From the NCBI GenBank assembly GCA_902562275.1, contig CACESS010000002.1:49779-113778 (forward strand): a stretch of 64,000 nucleotides of DNA, read 5' to 3'. Shown here piece after piece: positions 17,388-29,409 of this stretch (positions are counted from its first letter, which is position 1; each line of letters begins with the position of its first letter). The stretch is from an uncultured Alphaproteobacteria bacterium. GTDB lineage: Bacteria; Pseudomonadota; Alphaproteobacteria; HIMB59; GCA-002718135. The notes beneath the pieces are model-generated. The model ran no database searches, was not told where the DNA came from, and was given only the letters and a program-made list of their open reading frames with translations. The position numbers and the translations under genes are program-made.

Positions 17388-18402
17388 AACTAGTATTAAG
17401 AAAATATTTTTTTGTTTTTCTTGCTATAAATATACCTAGAACAAAAAAAAATACTACTGATAAGGTAGTGCCATTACCTTTTCCAAATAAAGAACCAATA
17501 TATATTAAAAGAAAAATTAATGTAGATGATAATATTTTAAAATGAATACCTAAGATTGAACCTAGAATAGCAAAGATAATTATATATAGTGTATTGCCTA
17601 CCCCCATCCCAAAATAAGAACCTACATAGCCCATATAAATAGTTGAATATAAAATAGATATGTTGGTTGAAGTAGAATTGTCGAAAAATCTTACTTTTAT
17701 AAGATAATAAAAAGATTTTAAACCATCAACCCAGGTAATTTTTTTGCCTTCAGCTTTAGATCTAAAAAAATATGATACACCAAATTCGTAAATAAAAAAA
17801 TTATTTCTAACAATTTGTGAAGCTAAATCAATCTCTATTCCAAAGTCGTTTACACTTAGTTTGATTTTTTCAACTACACTTCTATGAAGAATTTTTAGAC
17901 CACAATGTACATCACTTAACGTCTGAGAGAAAAAAATATTAAATATTAATGAATTAATTTTACCAACCAAATTATTAAAAAAATAATTATTTTTTTTTAG
18001 TTTTCCAGAAAGATATCGACTACCAAATATACATTTAATATCTTTATTGTTAGTTATTATATCAAACATTTCTTTTGCATCTTTAATATCTAGTTCTAAA
18101 TCTGCATCATGAAGTAAAATATATTCTCCTTTAGAATTTTTGATTCCAGTTTGGATTGCTTTTCCTTTACCAGAATTTATATCTAGTTGAATCAATTTAA
18201 ATAAGAATTTATAATGTTTTTTTTTCTTTAACTCATTTAATAAATTTGAGGATCCATCAGTTGAACCATCATCTACTATTATAATCTCGATATTTTCTCT
18301 ATTAAAATACGATTTTATTTGCTCAAATAGTTTGTTAATATAATTTATTTCATTAAAAAGTGGTATAACTATAGATAAGATTTTACTATTCTCTTGGGGC
18401 AT
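17371..18402 (-). CDS. GT2 glycosyltransferase with C-terminal membrane segments (DPM/GtrB-like)
   Basis: It probably transfers a sugar from a nucleotide donor to a polyprenyl phosphate at the inner membrane. The 343 residues start with a GT-A domain (SIVIPLFNE, DDGSTDGS at about 42-49, and LHDADLELD as the metal-binding DxD-like site). The C-terminal third has 3-4 hydrophobic segments. Its start overlaps the regA end by 17 bases, so it is the last gene of the dnaA-to-regA run. Function in surface glycan or lipid-linked sugar synthesis is inferred from family and from the ligase gene facing it. Confidence 0.8.
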   Translation of the reverse strand: MPQENSKILSIVIPLFNEINYINKLFEQIKSYFNRENIEIIIVDDGSTDGSSNLLNELKKKKHYKFLFKLIQLDINSGKGKAIQTGIKNSKGEYILLHDADLELDIKDAKEMFDIITNNKDIKCIFGSRYLSGKLKKNNYFFNNLVGKINSLIFNIFFSQTLSDVHCGLKILHRSVVEKIKLSVNDFGIEIDLASQIVRNNFFIYEFGVSYFFRSKAEGKKITWVDGLKSFYYLIKVRFFDNSTSTNISILYSTIYMGYVGSYFGMGVGNTLYIIIFAILGSILGIHFKILSSTLIFLLIYIGSLFGKGNGTTLSVVFFFVLGIFIARKTKKYFLNTSFRDYF

Positions 18403-18913
18403 GTTTATTCAGTATTCTTTGTAATGTACGTCTGTGCATTCTAAGTCTTCTCGCTGTTTCAGATACATTTCTATTACACTGTATAAACACTCTTTGAATA
18501 TGTTCCCATCTAATTCTATCAGCAGTCATAGGATTTTCAGGCGGAGGTGGTAGTACCTCTTTAGAGTTAGTAAGGGCATCATATATTTGTTCTATTTCTG
18601 CTGGTTTAGGTAGATAATCTATTGCTCCTGATTTTATTGCTGCCACTGCAGTTGCTATGTTACCATAACCAGTTAGTAAAAGTGACTTAGTTTGGGGGCT
18701 TATTTTCTGCAATTCTTTAATTAATTCTAAGCCAGAACCATCCTCTAATCGCATGTCAACAACTGCATAATCAAAATTCTTTTCAGTTGCTTTCGATAAG
18801 GAATCTTTAAAACCTGGCGAAGAAACTACCTCAAATCCCTTTTTTTCCATCGATCTGGTAAGCCTCTCTCTAAAAGGAAGATCATCATCAACAATTAATA
18901 AAGTCATATTCAT
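18386..18913 (-). CDS. regA: Redox response regulator RegA/PrrA
   Basis: This is a global redox regulator of energy metabolism in alphaproteobacteria. The 175 residues are a receiver domain (Asp9-Asp10, phospho-acceptor Asp53 in VVDMRLEDGSG, Lys in YLPKP) joined through a proline-rich linker (LPPPPEN) to a Fis-type helix-turn-helix ending RRLRMHRRTLQRILNKH, the highly conserved RegA terminus. It overlaps regB by 4 bases. The start could be either of two Met codons two apart. Confidence 0.95.
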   Translation of the reverse strand: MNMTLLIVDDDLPFRERLTRSMEKKGFEVVSSPGFKDSLSKATEKNFDYAVVDMRLEDGSGLELIKELQKISPQTKSLLLTGYGNIATAVAAIKSGAIDYLPKPAEIEQIYDALTNSKEVLPPPPENPMTADRIRWEHIQRVFIQCNRNVSETARRLRMHRRTLQRILNKHAPRE

Positions 18914-20139
18914 ATATTTAAGATAGAGTTTTCAAAGATAATTTCAACAACAGCATTATCATCCTTTGAGTTAAAAAAATTAATTTTGCCACCCATATTT
19001 TCTATCAAATTTTTAGCAATAAATATTCCTAACCCCATTCCCTGTTTATTTTTTGAAATATATGGTTCCCCTAATTTATCAATTATATCTTTCGAAAAAC
19101 CATTACCATCATCTTTTATAAAGATTCTAACTTGTGAATTATTATAATTTAATTCAGCTGTAACATTTTTTTTTGAATAAAATATTGCATTTTGTATTAT
19201 GTTGCCTAAGGCGTACATGATTTCATCTTTAAAGATAATTTCTGGTTCATCATCAAGTTTGATTTTTTTAATAATTAATATTTTATTTTTATTAAATTTT
19301 TCAAAATTTATTTTTATTAGATCTGTAATTTTTACTTTTTCAAGAAAATTGTCTTTTAACTTTAAAGGGTTTTTTGAAAATCTTTGTAATATTTCTCTAC
19401 ATCTTTCAGCTTGAGATTTTAATAATAAAATATCTTTTGCAATATTTTTATCATCAATTAATTTTTTTTCCTTTAATAAATCATTTAAGATTAAAAATAT
19501 AGTATTTAGAGGGGTACCGAGTTCGTGTGCAGCAGCTGCACTAAGTGAACCTACTTCAGTTATTTTCTTTTGATTTAAAATTTGAAGTTTTGAAATAGAC
19601 AGTGCATTAGATATTTTTCTAGATGAGCTTGCAAATAAATAAGCATATATAGCAATAAAGATAACAGTTATGATTAATGATGCTACTAAACCAAAACTAT
19701 ATATTTCAGGAAGATAAAATTCTGCTCCCAGATCAAGAGGGATAAAATAGAAATTTAGAATGATAATAATAACAATAGAAATAGTTGATAACACAACTGT
19801 CATCAAAGCTGGTAAATAAGATGCTGAAGTAATTACGGGTGCTAAAATCAAAATTGAGAAGGGATTAATTATTCCGCCTGTCAGAAAAAGCAGAAAACCC
19901 AATTGTAAGGTATCAAAAAGCAAAAAAGAAAATGCTTTAATATTACTTATTGATTTATTTTTTCTCTCCTCAAAATATGAATAGAAATTCAAAGCAACTG
20001 AGAGAAAAATAATAATTAATGTTTCAAAAAAAGGAATTTGAATATTTATAAAATAGAAAACAAAACAAATTGCTAAAATTTGACCAAAAATAGCTATCCA
20101 TCTTATTTTTATAAGATTTCCAAGTAGTATGGTATTCAT
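18910..20139 (-). CDS. regB: Redox-sensing histidine kinase RegB/PrrB
   Basis: This is the inner-membrane sensor for RegA. Of 409 residues, about six TM segments fill the first 170; the ubiquinone-binding heptapeptide GGIINPF is at 88-94. The H-box AAAHELGTPLNTI carries His205, and the redox-active cysteine position is conserved as Cys247 in AERCREI. HATPase boxes follow (DDGNGF, GMGLGIF). It begins 6 bases after gyrB and overlaps regA by 4 bases. The senC/regA layout seen in purple bacteria is not present. Confidence 0.94.
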   Translation of the reverse strand: MNTILLGNLIKIRWIAIFGQILAICFVFYFINIQIPFFETLIIIFLSVALNFYSYFEERKNKSISNIKAFSFLLFDTLQLGFLLFLTGGIINPFSILILAPVITSASYLPALMTVVLSTISIVIIIILNFYFIPLDLGAEFYLPEIYSFGLVASLIITVIFIAIYAYLFASSSRKISNALSISKLQILNQKKITEVGSLSAAAAHELGTPLNTIFLILNDLLKEKKLIDDKNIAKDILLLKSQAERCREILQRFSKNPLKLKDNFLEKVKITDLIKINFEKFNKNKILIIKKIKLDDEPEIIFKDEIMYALGNIIQNAIFYSKKNVTAELNYNNSQVRIFIKDDGNGFSKDIIDKLGEPYISKNKQGMGLGIFIAKNLIENMGGKINFFNSKDDNAVVEIIFENSILNI

Positions 20140-20145
20140 TAAATA

Positions 20146-23690
<3,545 letters not shown>

Positions 23691-23692
23691 AT

Positions 23693-24808
23693 TTAAACTC
23701 TCATTGGCATTAAAACATAAACCAGATTGGTATTTGAATTTTCTTGAGCTGTTATAGGTGATGTATTATCTTTTAGATTTATAGTTATCTCACTATCTTC
23801 TAAATTATTTACGATATCCATAATATATTTTGAATTAAAACCTATTTCAATCTCATCTCCAATATAATTAATTTTTAAGTCCTCAGAGGCAGTACTACTT
23901 TCATTGTTTATAGTATTAAGGTTCAAGATATTTTCAAGCAATTTAAATTTAACGACTGGTGATTTTTCATTTGCAATTGTACTTACTCTATCGACCGCAG
24001 ATAACAATTTTTCTCTACTTATTTTTAAAACATTAGTATTGTACTTTGGTATTACTCTTTTATAATCAGGAAAACTCCCATCAATCAATTTAGAAATAAA
24101 TATAATTTCATCTATAAAAAAAATTATTTTACTAGTGCTTACTGATATTTCAATATCTTTATTAACTTCTGATAATAGTTTAGATAATTCATAAATGGTT
24201 TTCTTTGGAATTATAACTCCAGATATTTGATCAACATTGTCATCAATATAATGGCTAAACTTAGCTAATCTATGTCCATCAGTACCCACCAAAGTAACAA
24301 TACTTTGATTTTCTTCATTACCAACACTAAAATACAAACCGTTTAAAAAATATCTTGTTTCCTCGTTTGATATAGCAAACTTAGTTTTATCTATTAATTT
24401 AAATAAAATTTGTGAGTTCAGTTTTATATTTATTCCAGTATTTTCTTGTTCTATAATTGGATAATCTTCCTTAGGTAGAGAAGCTAAAGAGAATCTTGAA
24501 CCATCAGCTCTTAATGTTAGCAATTTACCATTATTTGATATTATTTCTATCACTGCATTGTCGTCAATTTTCCTCACAATATCATATAATATTTGAGAAT
24601 TAATAGTAGTTGCTCCATCTTCAGAGACAGTACAATTAATTTTTTCAATTATTGAAATATCCATATCAGTAGAAGATAGAATTAGTTGATTATTTTTTGC
24701 TTCAATTAAGATATTTGCTAAAATTGGAAGAGAATTTTTCTTATCAACTATTCCTTGAAGGTGTGAAAGTGTTTTAAAAAGAACAGAACGAGATATTTTA
24801 AATTTCAT
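23693..24808 (-). CDS. dnaN: DNA polymerase III beta sliding clamp
   Basis: This is the processivity clamp of the replicase. The 371 residues fit the three-domain clamp; recognisable segments are the N-terminal KTLSHLQGIVDKKNSLPILANI, shown here only by its ends (KTLSHL and LPILANI), the FLNGLYF and GTDGHRLA stretch in the middle, and the C-terminal VLMPMRV that forms part of the peptide-binding cleft. It lies 23 bases after dnaA and 2 bases before recF. Confidence 0.98.
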   Translation of the reverse strand: MKFKISRSVLFKTLSHLQGIVDKKNSLPILANILIEAKNNQLILSSTDMDISIIEKINCTVSEDGATTINSQILYDIVRKIDDNAVIEIISNNGKLLTLRADGSRFSLASLPKEDYPIIEQENTGINIKLNSQILFKLIDKTKFAISNEETRYFLNGLYFSVGNEENQSIVTLVGTDGHRLAKFSHYIDDNVDQISGVIIPKKTIYELSKLLSEVNKDIEISVSTSKIIFFIDEIIFISKLIDGSFPDYKRVIPKYNTNVLKISREKLLSAVDRVSTIANEKSPVVKFKLLENILNLNTINNESSTASEDLKINYIGDEIEIGFNSKYIMDIVNNLEDSEITINLKDNTSPITAQENSNTNLVYVLMPMRV

Positions 24809-24831
24809 ACTTAAACATATGATAAAAAGAA

Positions 24832-26226
24832 TTAAGAATCTATAAGTCTTTTTAGCAATTCCAAATCTTCATTAAAGTTTACATCAGATAGTTTAAGTTC
24901 CTCAATTTTTTTAACAGCATGCATAACGGTCGTATGATCTCTTCCGCCAAATTTTCTTCCTATTTCAGGTAAAGATCTTGATGTAATAGATTTAGCTAAA
25001 TACATTGCTATTTGTCGAGGTCTTGCTACAGATCGAGATCTTCTTGGGGAGTGCATATCGGTTATTCTAATATTAAAATGTTCCGCAACTTTCTTTTGAA
25101 TTTCTTCAATAGTAATTTTTTTATTTGAAGATTTTAATAAATCTTGAAGGACAAGTTGTGCTGTTTCAACTGTAATTGGAGTTCCGACAAGTGTTGCGTG
25201 TGCAACTAATCTGTTTAGTGCTCCCTCCATTTCTCTTACATTTGAGATAATTCTATGTGAAAGAAACTCCAAAACCTTAGGTGGAATTTCCACTCCCCTT
25301 TTATGAGCTTTTTCAATCAATATGCCCAATCTTAATTCGTATGTTGTAGGATGAATATCTGCGACTAAACCACAACCAAGTCGTGATTTTAATCTTTCTT
25401 GTACACCATCTAGATCGGTTGGTGTTTTATCAGCAGAAATAACTATTTGCTTATTTTGTTCTATTAGAGCATTAAAAGTATGAAAAAACTCTTCTTGAGT
25501 ATTATCTTTCCCACTTATAAATTGAACATCATCAATCATTAGAACATCTATTGATCTAAATTGTTCTTTAAACGCTGAAGTATCTTTATATCTTAATGCT
25601 CTAACAAATTGATACATAAATTTTTCAGCTGAGAGATAAATTACTTTTCTTTCTGGTTGTTGTTGTTTTATCTTCCAGCCTATAGCGTGCATTAGATGTG
25701 TTTTTCCTAAACCAACACCTCCACATAAAAAAAGAGGATTGAAAGTAATTTTATTTGCTTCTGATACCCTTTGAGAGGCTGCAAAAGCAAGTTCATTCGG
25801 TTTTCCAACAACAAAATTTTCAAACGTGAATCTTGGATCTAGAGGTGCTCCGAATTCATTAGGATATGTTGAAGATTGGTTAGATCTAAGATCCATAGTA
25901 GATTTCCAATGATTGTCATTGCTTTTAATAGTTCTTGTAGTACCTGGAACTATTCTGCCACCTGAAGGCTTAACTACAAATTTAATTGTATCAACTTTTT
26001 CAATATAATTTTTTGCTTCTGATTTTATTTTATCTGAATAATTATTTACTATCCAATCTCTTAAAAATTTTGTTGGAACAGAGAAAGTAATTGTATTCTC
26101 CTCTAAAGAAACAAAATTTAAATGCTTTAACCAGTTATTAAAGGCAGAGTCACCAACATTTTTTTTAAGATTTTTTTTAAAGGATAACCATTTACTTTCA
26201 TCAAATATAGCAGATGTATTATCCAT
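24832..26226 (-). CDS. dnaA: Chromosomal replication initiator DnaA
   Basis: This is an AAA+ protein that opens the origin. From the ATG at 26226 the protein is 464 residues: domain I, a short linker, AAA+ with Walker A GGVGLGKTH, Walker B MIDDVQF, sensor II region ISNVREMEGALNRL, and DNA-binding domain IV with GGRDHTTVMHAV. I prefer this ATG over an in-frame TTG five codons earlier because GGGGG lies 3-7 bases before it and the TTG has no ribosome-binding site. It is the first gene of the replication operon, 146 bases after rpsT. Confidence 0.97.
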   Translation of the reverse strand: MDNTSAIFDESKWLSFKKNLKKNVGDSAFNNWLKHLNFVSLEENTITFSVPTKFLRDWIVNNYSDKIKSEAKNYIEKVDTIKFVVKPSGGRIVPGTTRTIKSNDNHWKSTMDLRSNQSSTYPNEFGAPLDPRFTFENFVVGKPNELAFAASQRVSEANKITFNPLFLCGGVGLGKTHLMHAIGWKIKQQQPERKVIYLSAEKFMYQFVRALRYKDTSAFKEQFRSIDVLMIDDVQFISGKDNTQEEFFHTFNALIEQNKQIVISADKTPTDLDGVQERLKSRLGCGLVADIHPTTYELRLGILIEKAHKRGVEIPPKVLEFLSHRIISNVREMEGALNRLVAHATLVGTPITVETAQLVLQDLLKSSNKKITIEEIQKKVAEHFNIRITDMHSPRRSRSVARPRQIAMYLAKSITSRSLPEIGRKFGGRDHTTVMHAVKKIEELKLSDVNFNEDLELLKRLIDS

Positions 26227-26243
26227 TTTCCCCCAACACAACG

Positions 26244-26271
26244 ATTTTATATCTTATTAATTTTTACGCAA
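26244..26271 (-). promoter_or_regulatory. Likely dnaA promoter
   Basis: Read on the minus strand, TTGCGT (26271-26266) and TAAAAT (26249-26244) are 16 bases apart and match the -35 and -10 consensus at 4 and 5 of 6 positions. Transcription would begin near 26237, leaving a leader of about 11 bases that contains the GGGGG ribosome-binding site. This is a pattern match only, in AT-rich sequence where chance matches are common. Confidence 0.4.
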
Positions 26272-26371
26272 AAAATCTAAAGTCGTAAAATTAAATCACC
26301 AAATTAATTTACTTAATCAACACCCTTTAAGTATTTTTAGCAAGAAGAAAAGTGAAAAAAATAAAAAAAAA

Positions 26372-26632
26372 TTATTTTTTTGAAATTTGTTTTGATAAAG
26401 AGGATAACTTTCTGGATATGTATTCTTTTTTAAATATACCTCTTTTTGAAGCTCTGGACATTACTGAATTGACATTACTAAAGGATTTTTGAATTTGTGC
26501 CTCGTTTTTTGCTTCCACTGAAGATTTGAATTTATTTAGAGCTTTTCTAAATTTAGATAGGTATTGAGAATTAACAGTATTTCTAGTTTTGTTCTGTCTT
26601 GATCTTTTTTTTGCAGAAGCATGGTTTGCCAT
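26372..26632 (-). CDS. rpsT: 30S ribosomal protein S20
   Basis: This is a primary 16S rRNA-binding protein of the small subunit. The 86 residues have the family start MANHASAKKRSRQNKTRN and an all-basic helical body with ASKRGIFKK near the end. The mutM-rpsT-dnaA neighbourhood is usual in alphaproteobacteria. No Shine-Dalgarno is visible: the bases just before ATG read CACCTTT, and the likely -10 box is only six bases away. Confidence 0.97.
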   Translation of the reverse strand: MANHASAKKRSRQNKTRNTVNSQYLSKFRKALNKFKSSVEAKNEAQIQKSFSNVNSVMSRASKRGIFKKEYISRKLSSLSKQISKK

Positions 26633-26638
26633 AAAGGT

Positions 26639-26666
26639 GCTATAAATTCAAAATAAATTAAGTCAA
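26639..26666 (-). promoter_or_regulatory. Likely rpsT promoter giving a leaderless or near-leaderless mRNA
   Basis: On the minus strand, TTGACT (26666-26661; 5 of 6 matches) and TATAGC (26644-26639; 4 of 6) are separated by 16 bases. The -10 box ends six bases before the rpsT ATG, so the predicted start site falls on or next to the A of the start codon. There is no ribosome-binding site in between, which fits leaderless initiation. Confidence 0.45.
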
Positions 26667-26684
26667 TTAATATTTATAAAAGAA

Positions 26685-27503
26685 TTACTTATTATTTTGA
26701 AGTTTTGGACAATAAAATGTAGATCTTCCATACTGAACAATCTTTTTGACCTCGTCACCCCCTATTTTTTTTCCTTCTTTATTATAAACTTTAAAATTAG
26801 ACTGAAAATTTCCTAATGTACCATCTGTAGACCTATAATCTCTTATACTCGAGCCCCCATATTTAATTGCCTTCTTTAGAATTTTTCTAGTGGACTTAAT
26901 TAGTTTCACAATGAGACTAATTTCTAAATCTTTACCCAATGCAAGTGGTGAAATTTTAGAATCAAATAGAATTTCCGATGCATATATATTACCTATACCA
27001 GCAATTAATTTTTGATTAAGTAAAATCTGCTTTATTGGAACCTCAGATTTTGAAATTTTTTTAAATAACATATGGGCGGTTAGATCTGGACTCAGTGCAT
27101 CTAAACCTAAACTAAATATATACTTTTGTTTTTGAAGATCTTTTGTTAGTACGATGTCTATAAATCCAAATTTCCTTGGATCATGATAAACAAGTATCCT
27201 TTTACTTAAAAAGTACAGTACAAAATGATCATGTTTTATTCGTTTGTAGCTTTTATTAACAGTTTTTAATCTTCCTGACATTCCTAGATGTATTACTAGA
27301 GAATAATCTGTATCTAAATCTATGATTATGAACTTTGCTATACGTCTTAGGTTGGATATCTTGGAGTAACGTAGTATATTAGTTATATTATTTGGAATTT
27401 TAAAACGAAGTTTTGAAGTATGTATTTTAATATTAGATATTTTTTGATTCAATATTACACTAAGTCCTTTAACTGTAGTTTCAACTTCAGGTAATTCTGG
27501 CAT
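26685..27503 (-). CDS. mutM: Formamidopyrimidine-DNA glycosylase with a degenerate zinc finger
   Basis: It excises 8-oxoguanine and formamidopyrimidines and cuts the abasic site. The 272 residues keep the catalytic N-terminus PELPEVE, Lys57, the H2TH helix region (AGIGNIYASEIL) and the beta-hairpin Arg260 in GRSTFY. The C-terminal zinc finger is abnormal: the first CxxC is replaced by KKIGGD (245-250) and the last Cys by Leu (CPKL), leaving only Cys265. Length is still normal, so the fold may be a zincless finger. It starts one base from the divergent ubiE start. Confidence 0.94.
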   Translation of the reverse strand: MPELPEVETTVKGLSVILNQKISNIKIHTSKLRFKIPNNITNILRYSKISNLRRIAKFIIIDLDTDYSLVIHLGMSGRLKTVNKSYKRIKHDHFVLYFLSKRILVYHDPRKFGFIDIVLTKDLQKQKYIFSLGLDALSPDLTAHMLFKKISKSEVPIKQILLNQKLIAGIGNIYASEILFDSKISPLALGKDLEISLIVKLIKSTRKILKKAIKYGGSSIRDYRSTDGTLGNFQSNFKVYNKEGKKIGGDEVKKIVQYGRSTFYCPKLQNNK

Positions 27504-27504
27504 A

Positions 27505-28236
27505 ATGAATAAAGATTATAATTTTGGTTATACAAAAGTAAATTCAAAACAAAAGACTAAACTTGTTCAGAATGTATTTTCAAGCGTAGCTCCAAGCTAC
27601 GATATTATGAATGATTTAATGAGTTTAGGTATGCATCGTTTATGGAAAAAAAGATTTGTAGAGATTGTGAATCTTAACGAAAATGAAATTATCTTGGATG
27701 TTGGTTCTGGTTCTGGTGATATTGCCAGCGAAATTTTAAAAAAAAATTTATCAACCAGTCTTTATCTTTTAGATCTAAATGAAGAAATGTTATTAGAAGG
27801 AAAAAAAAGATTAAGAAAAGAAAAAAATATAAAATATTTTATTGGTAATGCAGAAAAGTTAAATTTTGAAAATAATTTTTTTGATAAATATATTATTTCT
27901 TTCTGCTTAAGAAATGTGACAGAGTATTTATTCTCTATAAAAGAGGCTTACAGAGTTCTTAAACCTGGTGGTAAATATTGTTGTCTAGAATTTAGTACAC
28001 CTAAGTCATCTTTGGTATCAAATTCATATAAAATTTACAAATCAAAGATTTTACCTCTGTTAGGAGAAATAGTTGCTAAAGATAAAAATGCTTATAAATA
28101 TTTAAGTGAAAGTATTGATTTGTTTCCATCACAAGAAGAACTTAGCAAAAATTTACGAGATTGCGGATTTACTAAAGTCGAAACGATTAATCTATTTAAT
28201 GGAATTGTAGCAATACATACTGGCTATAAACTGTAA
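27505..28236 (+). CDS. ubiE: Demethylmenaquinone/2-polyprenyl-1,4-benzoquinol methylase
   Basis: This is the C-methyltransferase of ubiquinone synthesis. The 243 residues include FGYTKV, SVAPSYDIMNDLMS and the SAM-binding DVGSGSGDIA, then FCLRNVTE and the C-terminal GIVAIHTGYK, all diagnostic. Only one base separates its ATG from the mutM start on the other strand, so both promoters must lie inside the opposing coding sequences. Its TAA shares a base with the coaBC ATG. ubiB, commonly next in alphaproteobacteria, is not here. Confidence 0.97.
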   Translation: MNKDYNFGYTKVNSKQKTKLVQNVFSSVAPSYDIMNDLMSLGMHRLWKKRFVEIVNLNENEIILDVGSGSGDIASEILKKNLSTSLYLLDLNEEMLLEGKKRLRKEKNIKYFIGNAEKLNFENNFFDKYIISFCLRNVTEYLFSIKEAYRVLKPGGKYCCLEFSTPKSSLVSNSYKIYKSKILPLLGEIVAKDKNAYKYLSESIDLFPSQEELSKNLRDCGFTKVETINLFNGIVAIHTGYKL

Positions 28237-29405
28237 TGAATAAAATTTTATTAATAATAACTGGCTCTATTGCTGCATCCAAATGTAAAGAGATTATTAC
28301 TTTGCTAAATATTAATGAAGTTAAGATTAGCTGTATTCTAACTAACGAGGCAAAGAAATATGTAAAAATATCAGATATAAAAAAATTGACTAAAAATAGA
28401 ATGTTTACAGATGAAGATGAGAAAAAAAATAAGATGCTACATATTAATTTATCAAGAGATAATGATTTAATAGTTGTATGTCCAGCTACAGCCAATTCTA
28501 TTGCAAAGTTTGCTAATGGGTATGGGGATAATTTAGCTTCTAATACGTTACTTGCTTCAAATAAAAAAATTTTATTTGTCCCCGCAATGAATAGCTTTAT
28601 GTGGCAAAATAAAATTAATAAAAAAAATGTGAGATTATTAAAAGATATTGGTCATGAATTTATTGGCCCTACAGTTGGAAATCTAAAGTGTGGAGAATTT
28701 GGTTTAGGCAGAATTGATAACTCAAAAAATATAGTAAATAGAATTTTAAACAGACTAGAAAATGTTAATTTGTTAAAAAATAAAAAATGCCTAGTAACTG
28801 CAGGGCCAACAATAGAAATGATTGATCCAGTTAGGTTTATTTCAAATCAATCTTCTGGGAAACAAGGCTATGAAATTGCATCACAATTAGTTTTGTATGG
28901 AGCGGATGTAACCTTGATATCTGGACCAACAAATTTAGATCCTCCACCAAATTTAAAATTTATTCAAATAAAATCAGCAGACGAAATGTATCAAAAAATT
29001 AGAAAAATTTCTAAAATTGATATAGGAATTTTTACTGCTGCAGTATCTGATTTCAAAAATAAAAATATGAATAAATCCAAAATTAAAAAAAATGGAAAAT
29101 TAAATATTAGTCTTTATAAAAATATTGATATTTTAGAAAAAATAGGAAAAAACAAAACTCTAAGGCCTAAATTTTTAGTTGGTTTTGCTGCAGAAACGGG
29201 GAGCATTGATAATGCCAAAAAAAAATTAGTTGATAAAAAATGTGATATGATAGTTTACAATAAAATCGATAGTAAAAATAAAGTTTTTGGTTCAGATTAT
29301 AATCGGATATCAATAATTACAAAAAATAAGATAAAAAAATTTAAGAAAATGACAAAGGTAAATTGTGCAAAACAAATTATAAAACAAATTTATAATTCTA
29401 TATAG
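28236..29405 (+). CDS. coaBC: Bifunctional phosphopantothenoylcysteine decarboxylase/synthetase
   Basis: It makes 4'-phosphopantetheine for coenzyme A in two steps. The N-terminal CoaC flavoprotein half (about 1-180) has GSIAASK, the catalytic His in LHINLSR, CPATANSIAKFA and the substrate-flap CGEFGLGR. The C-terminal CoaB half (about 185-389) has TAGPTIEMIDPVRFISN, SSGKQGYEIA and the KKLVDKKCDMIVYN lysine motif. The start codon overlaps the ubiE stop by 1 base, indicating translational coupling. Length is normal. Confidence 0.95.
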   Translation: MNKILLIITGSIAASKCKEIITLLNINEVKISCILTNEAKKYVKISDIKKLTKNRMFTDEDEKKNKMLHINLSRDNDLIVVCPATANSIAKFANGYGDNLASNTLLASNKKILFVPAMNSFMWQNKINKKNVRLLKDIGHEFIGPTVGNLKCGEFGLGRIDNSKNIVNRILNRLENVNLLKNKKCLVTAGPTIEMIDPVRFISNQSSGKQGYEIASQLVLYGADVTLISGPTNLDPPPNLKFIQIKSADEMYQKIRKISKIDIGIFTAAVSDFKNKNMNKSKIKKNGKLNISLYKNIDILEKIGKNKTLRPKFLVGFAAETGSIDNAKKKLVDKKCDMIVYNKIDSKNKVFGSDYNRISIITKNKIKKFKKMTKVNCAKQIIKQIYNSI

Positions 29406-29409
29406 AGTT

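Noticed and set aside
24832..26241. TTG start for dnaA at 26241
   Set aside because: It places MCWGK before the normal N-terminus, and the bases encoding it form the GGGGG ribosome-binding site of the ATG at 26226.
26227..26371. Possible oriC between rpsT and dnaA
   Set aside because: No DnaA-box-like TTATCCACA or its complement was seen and the gap is only about 146 bases; it is better explained as the dnaA promoter region.
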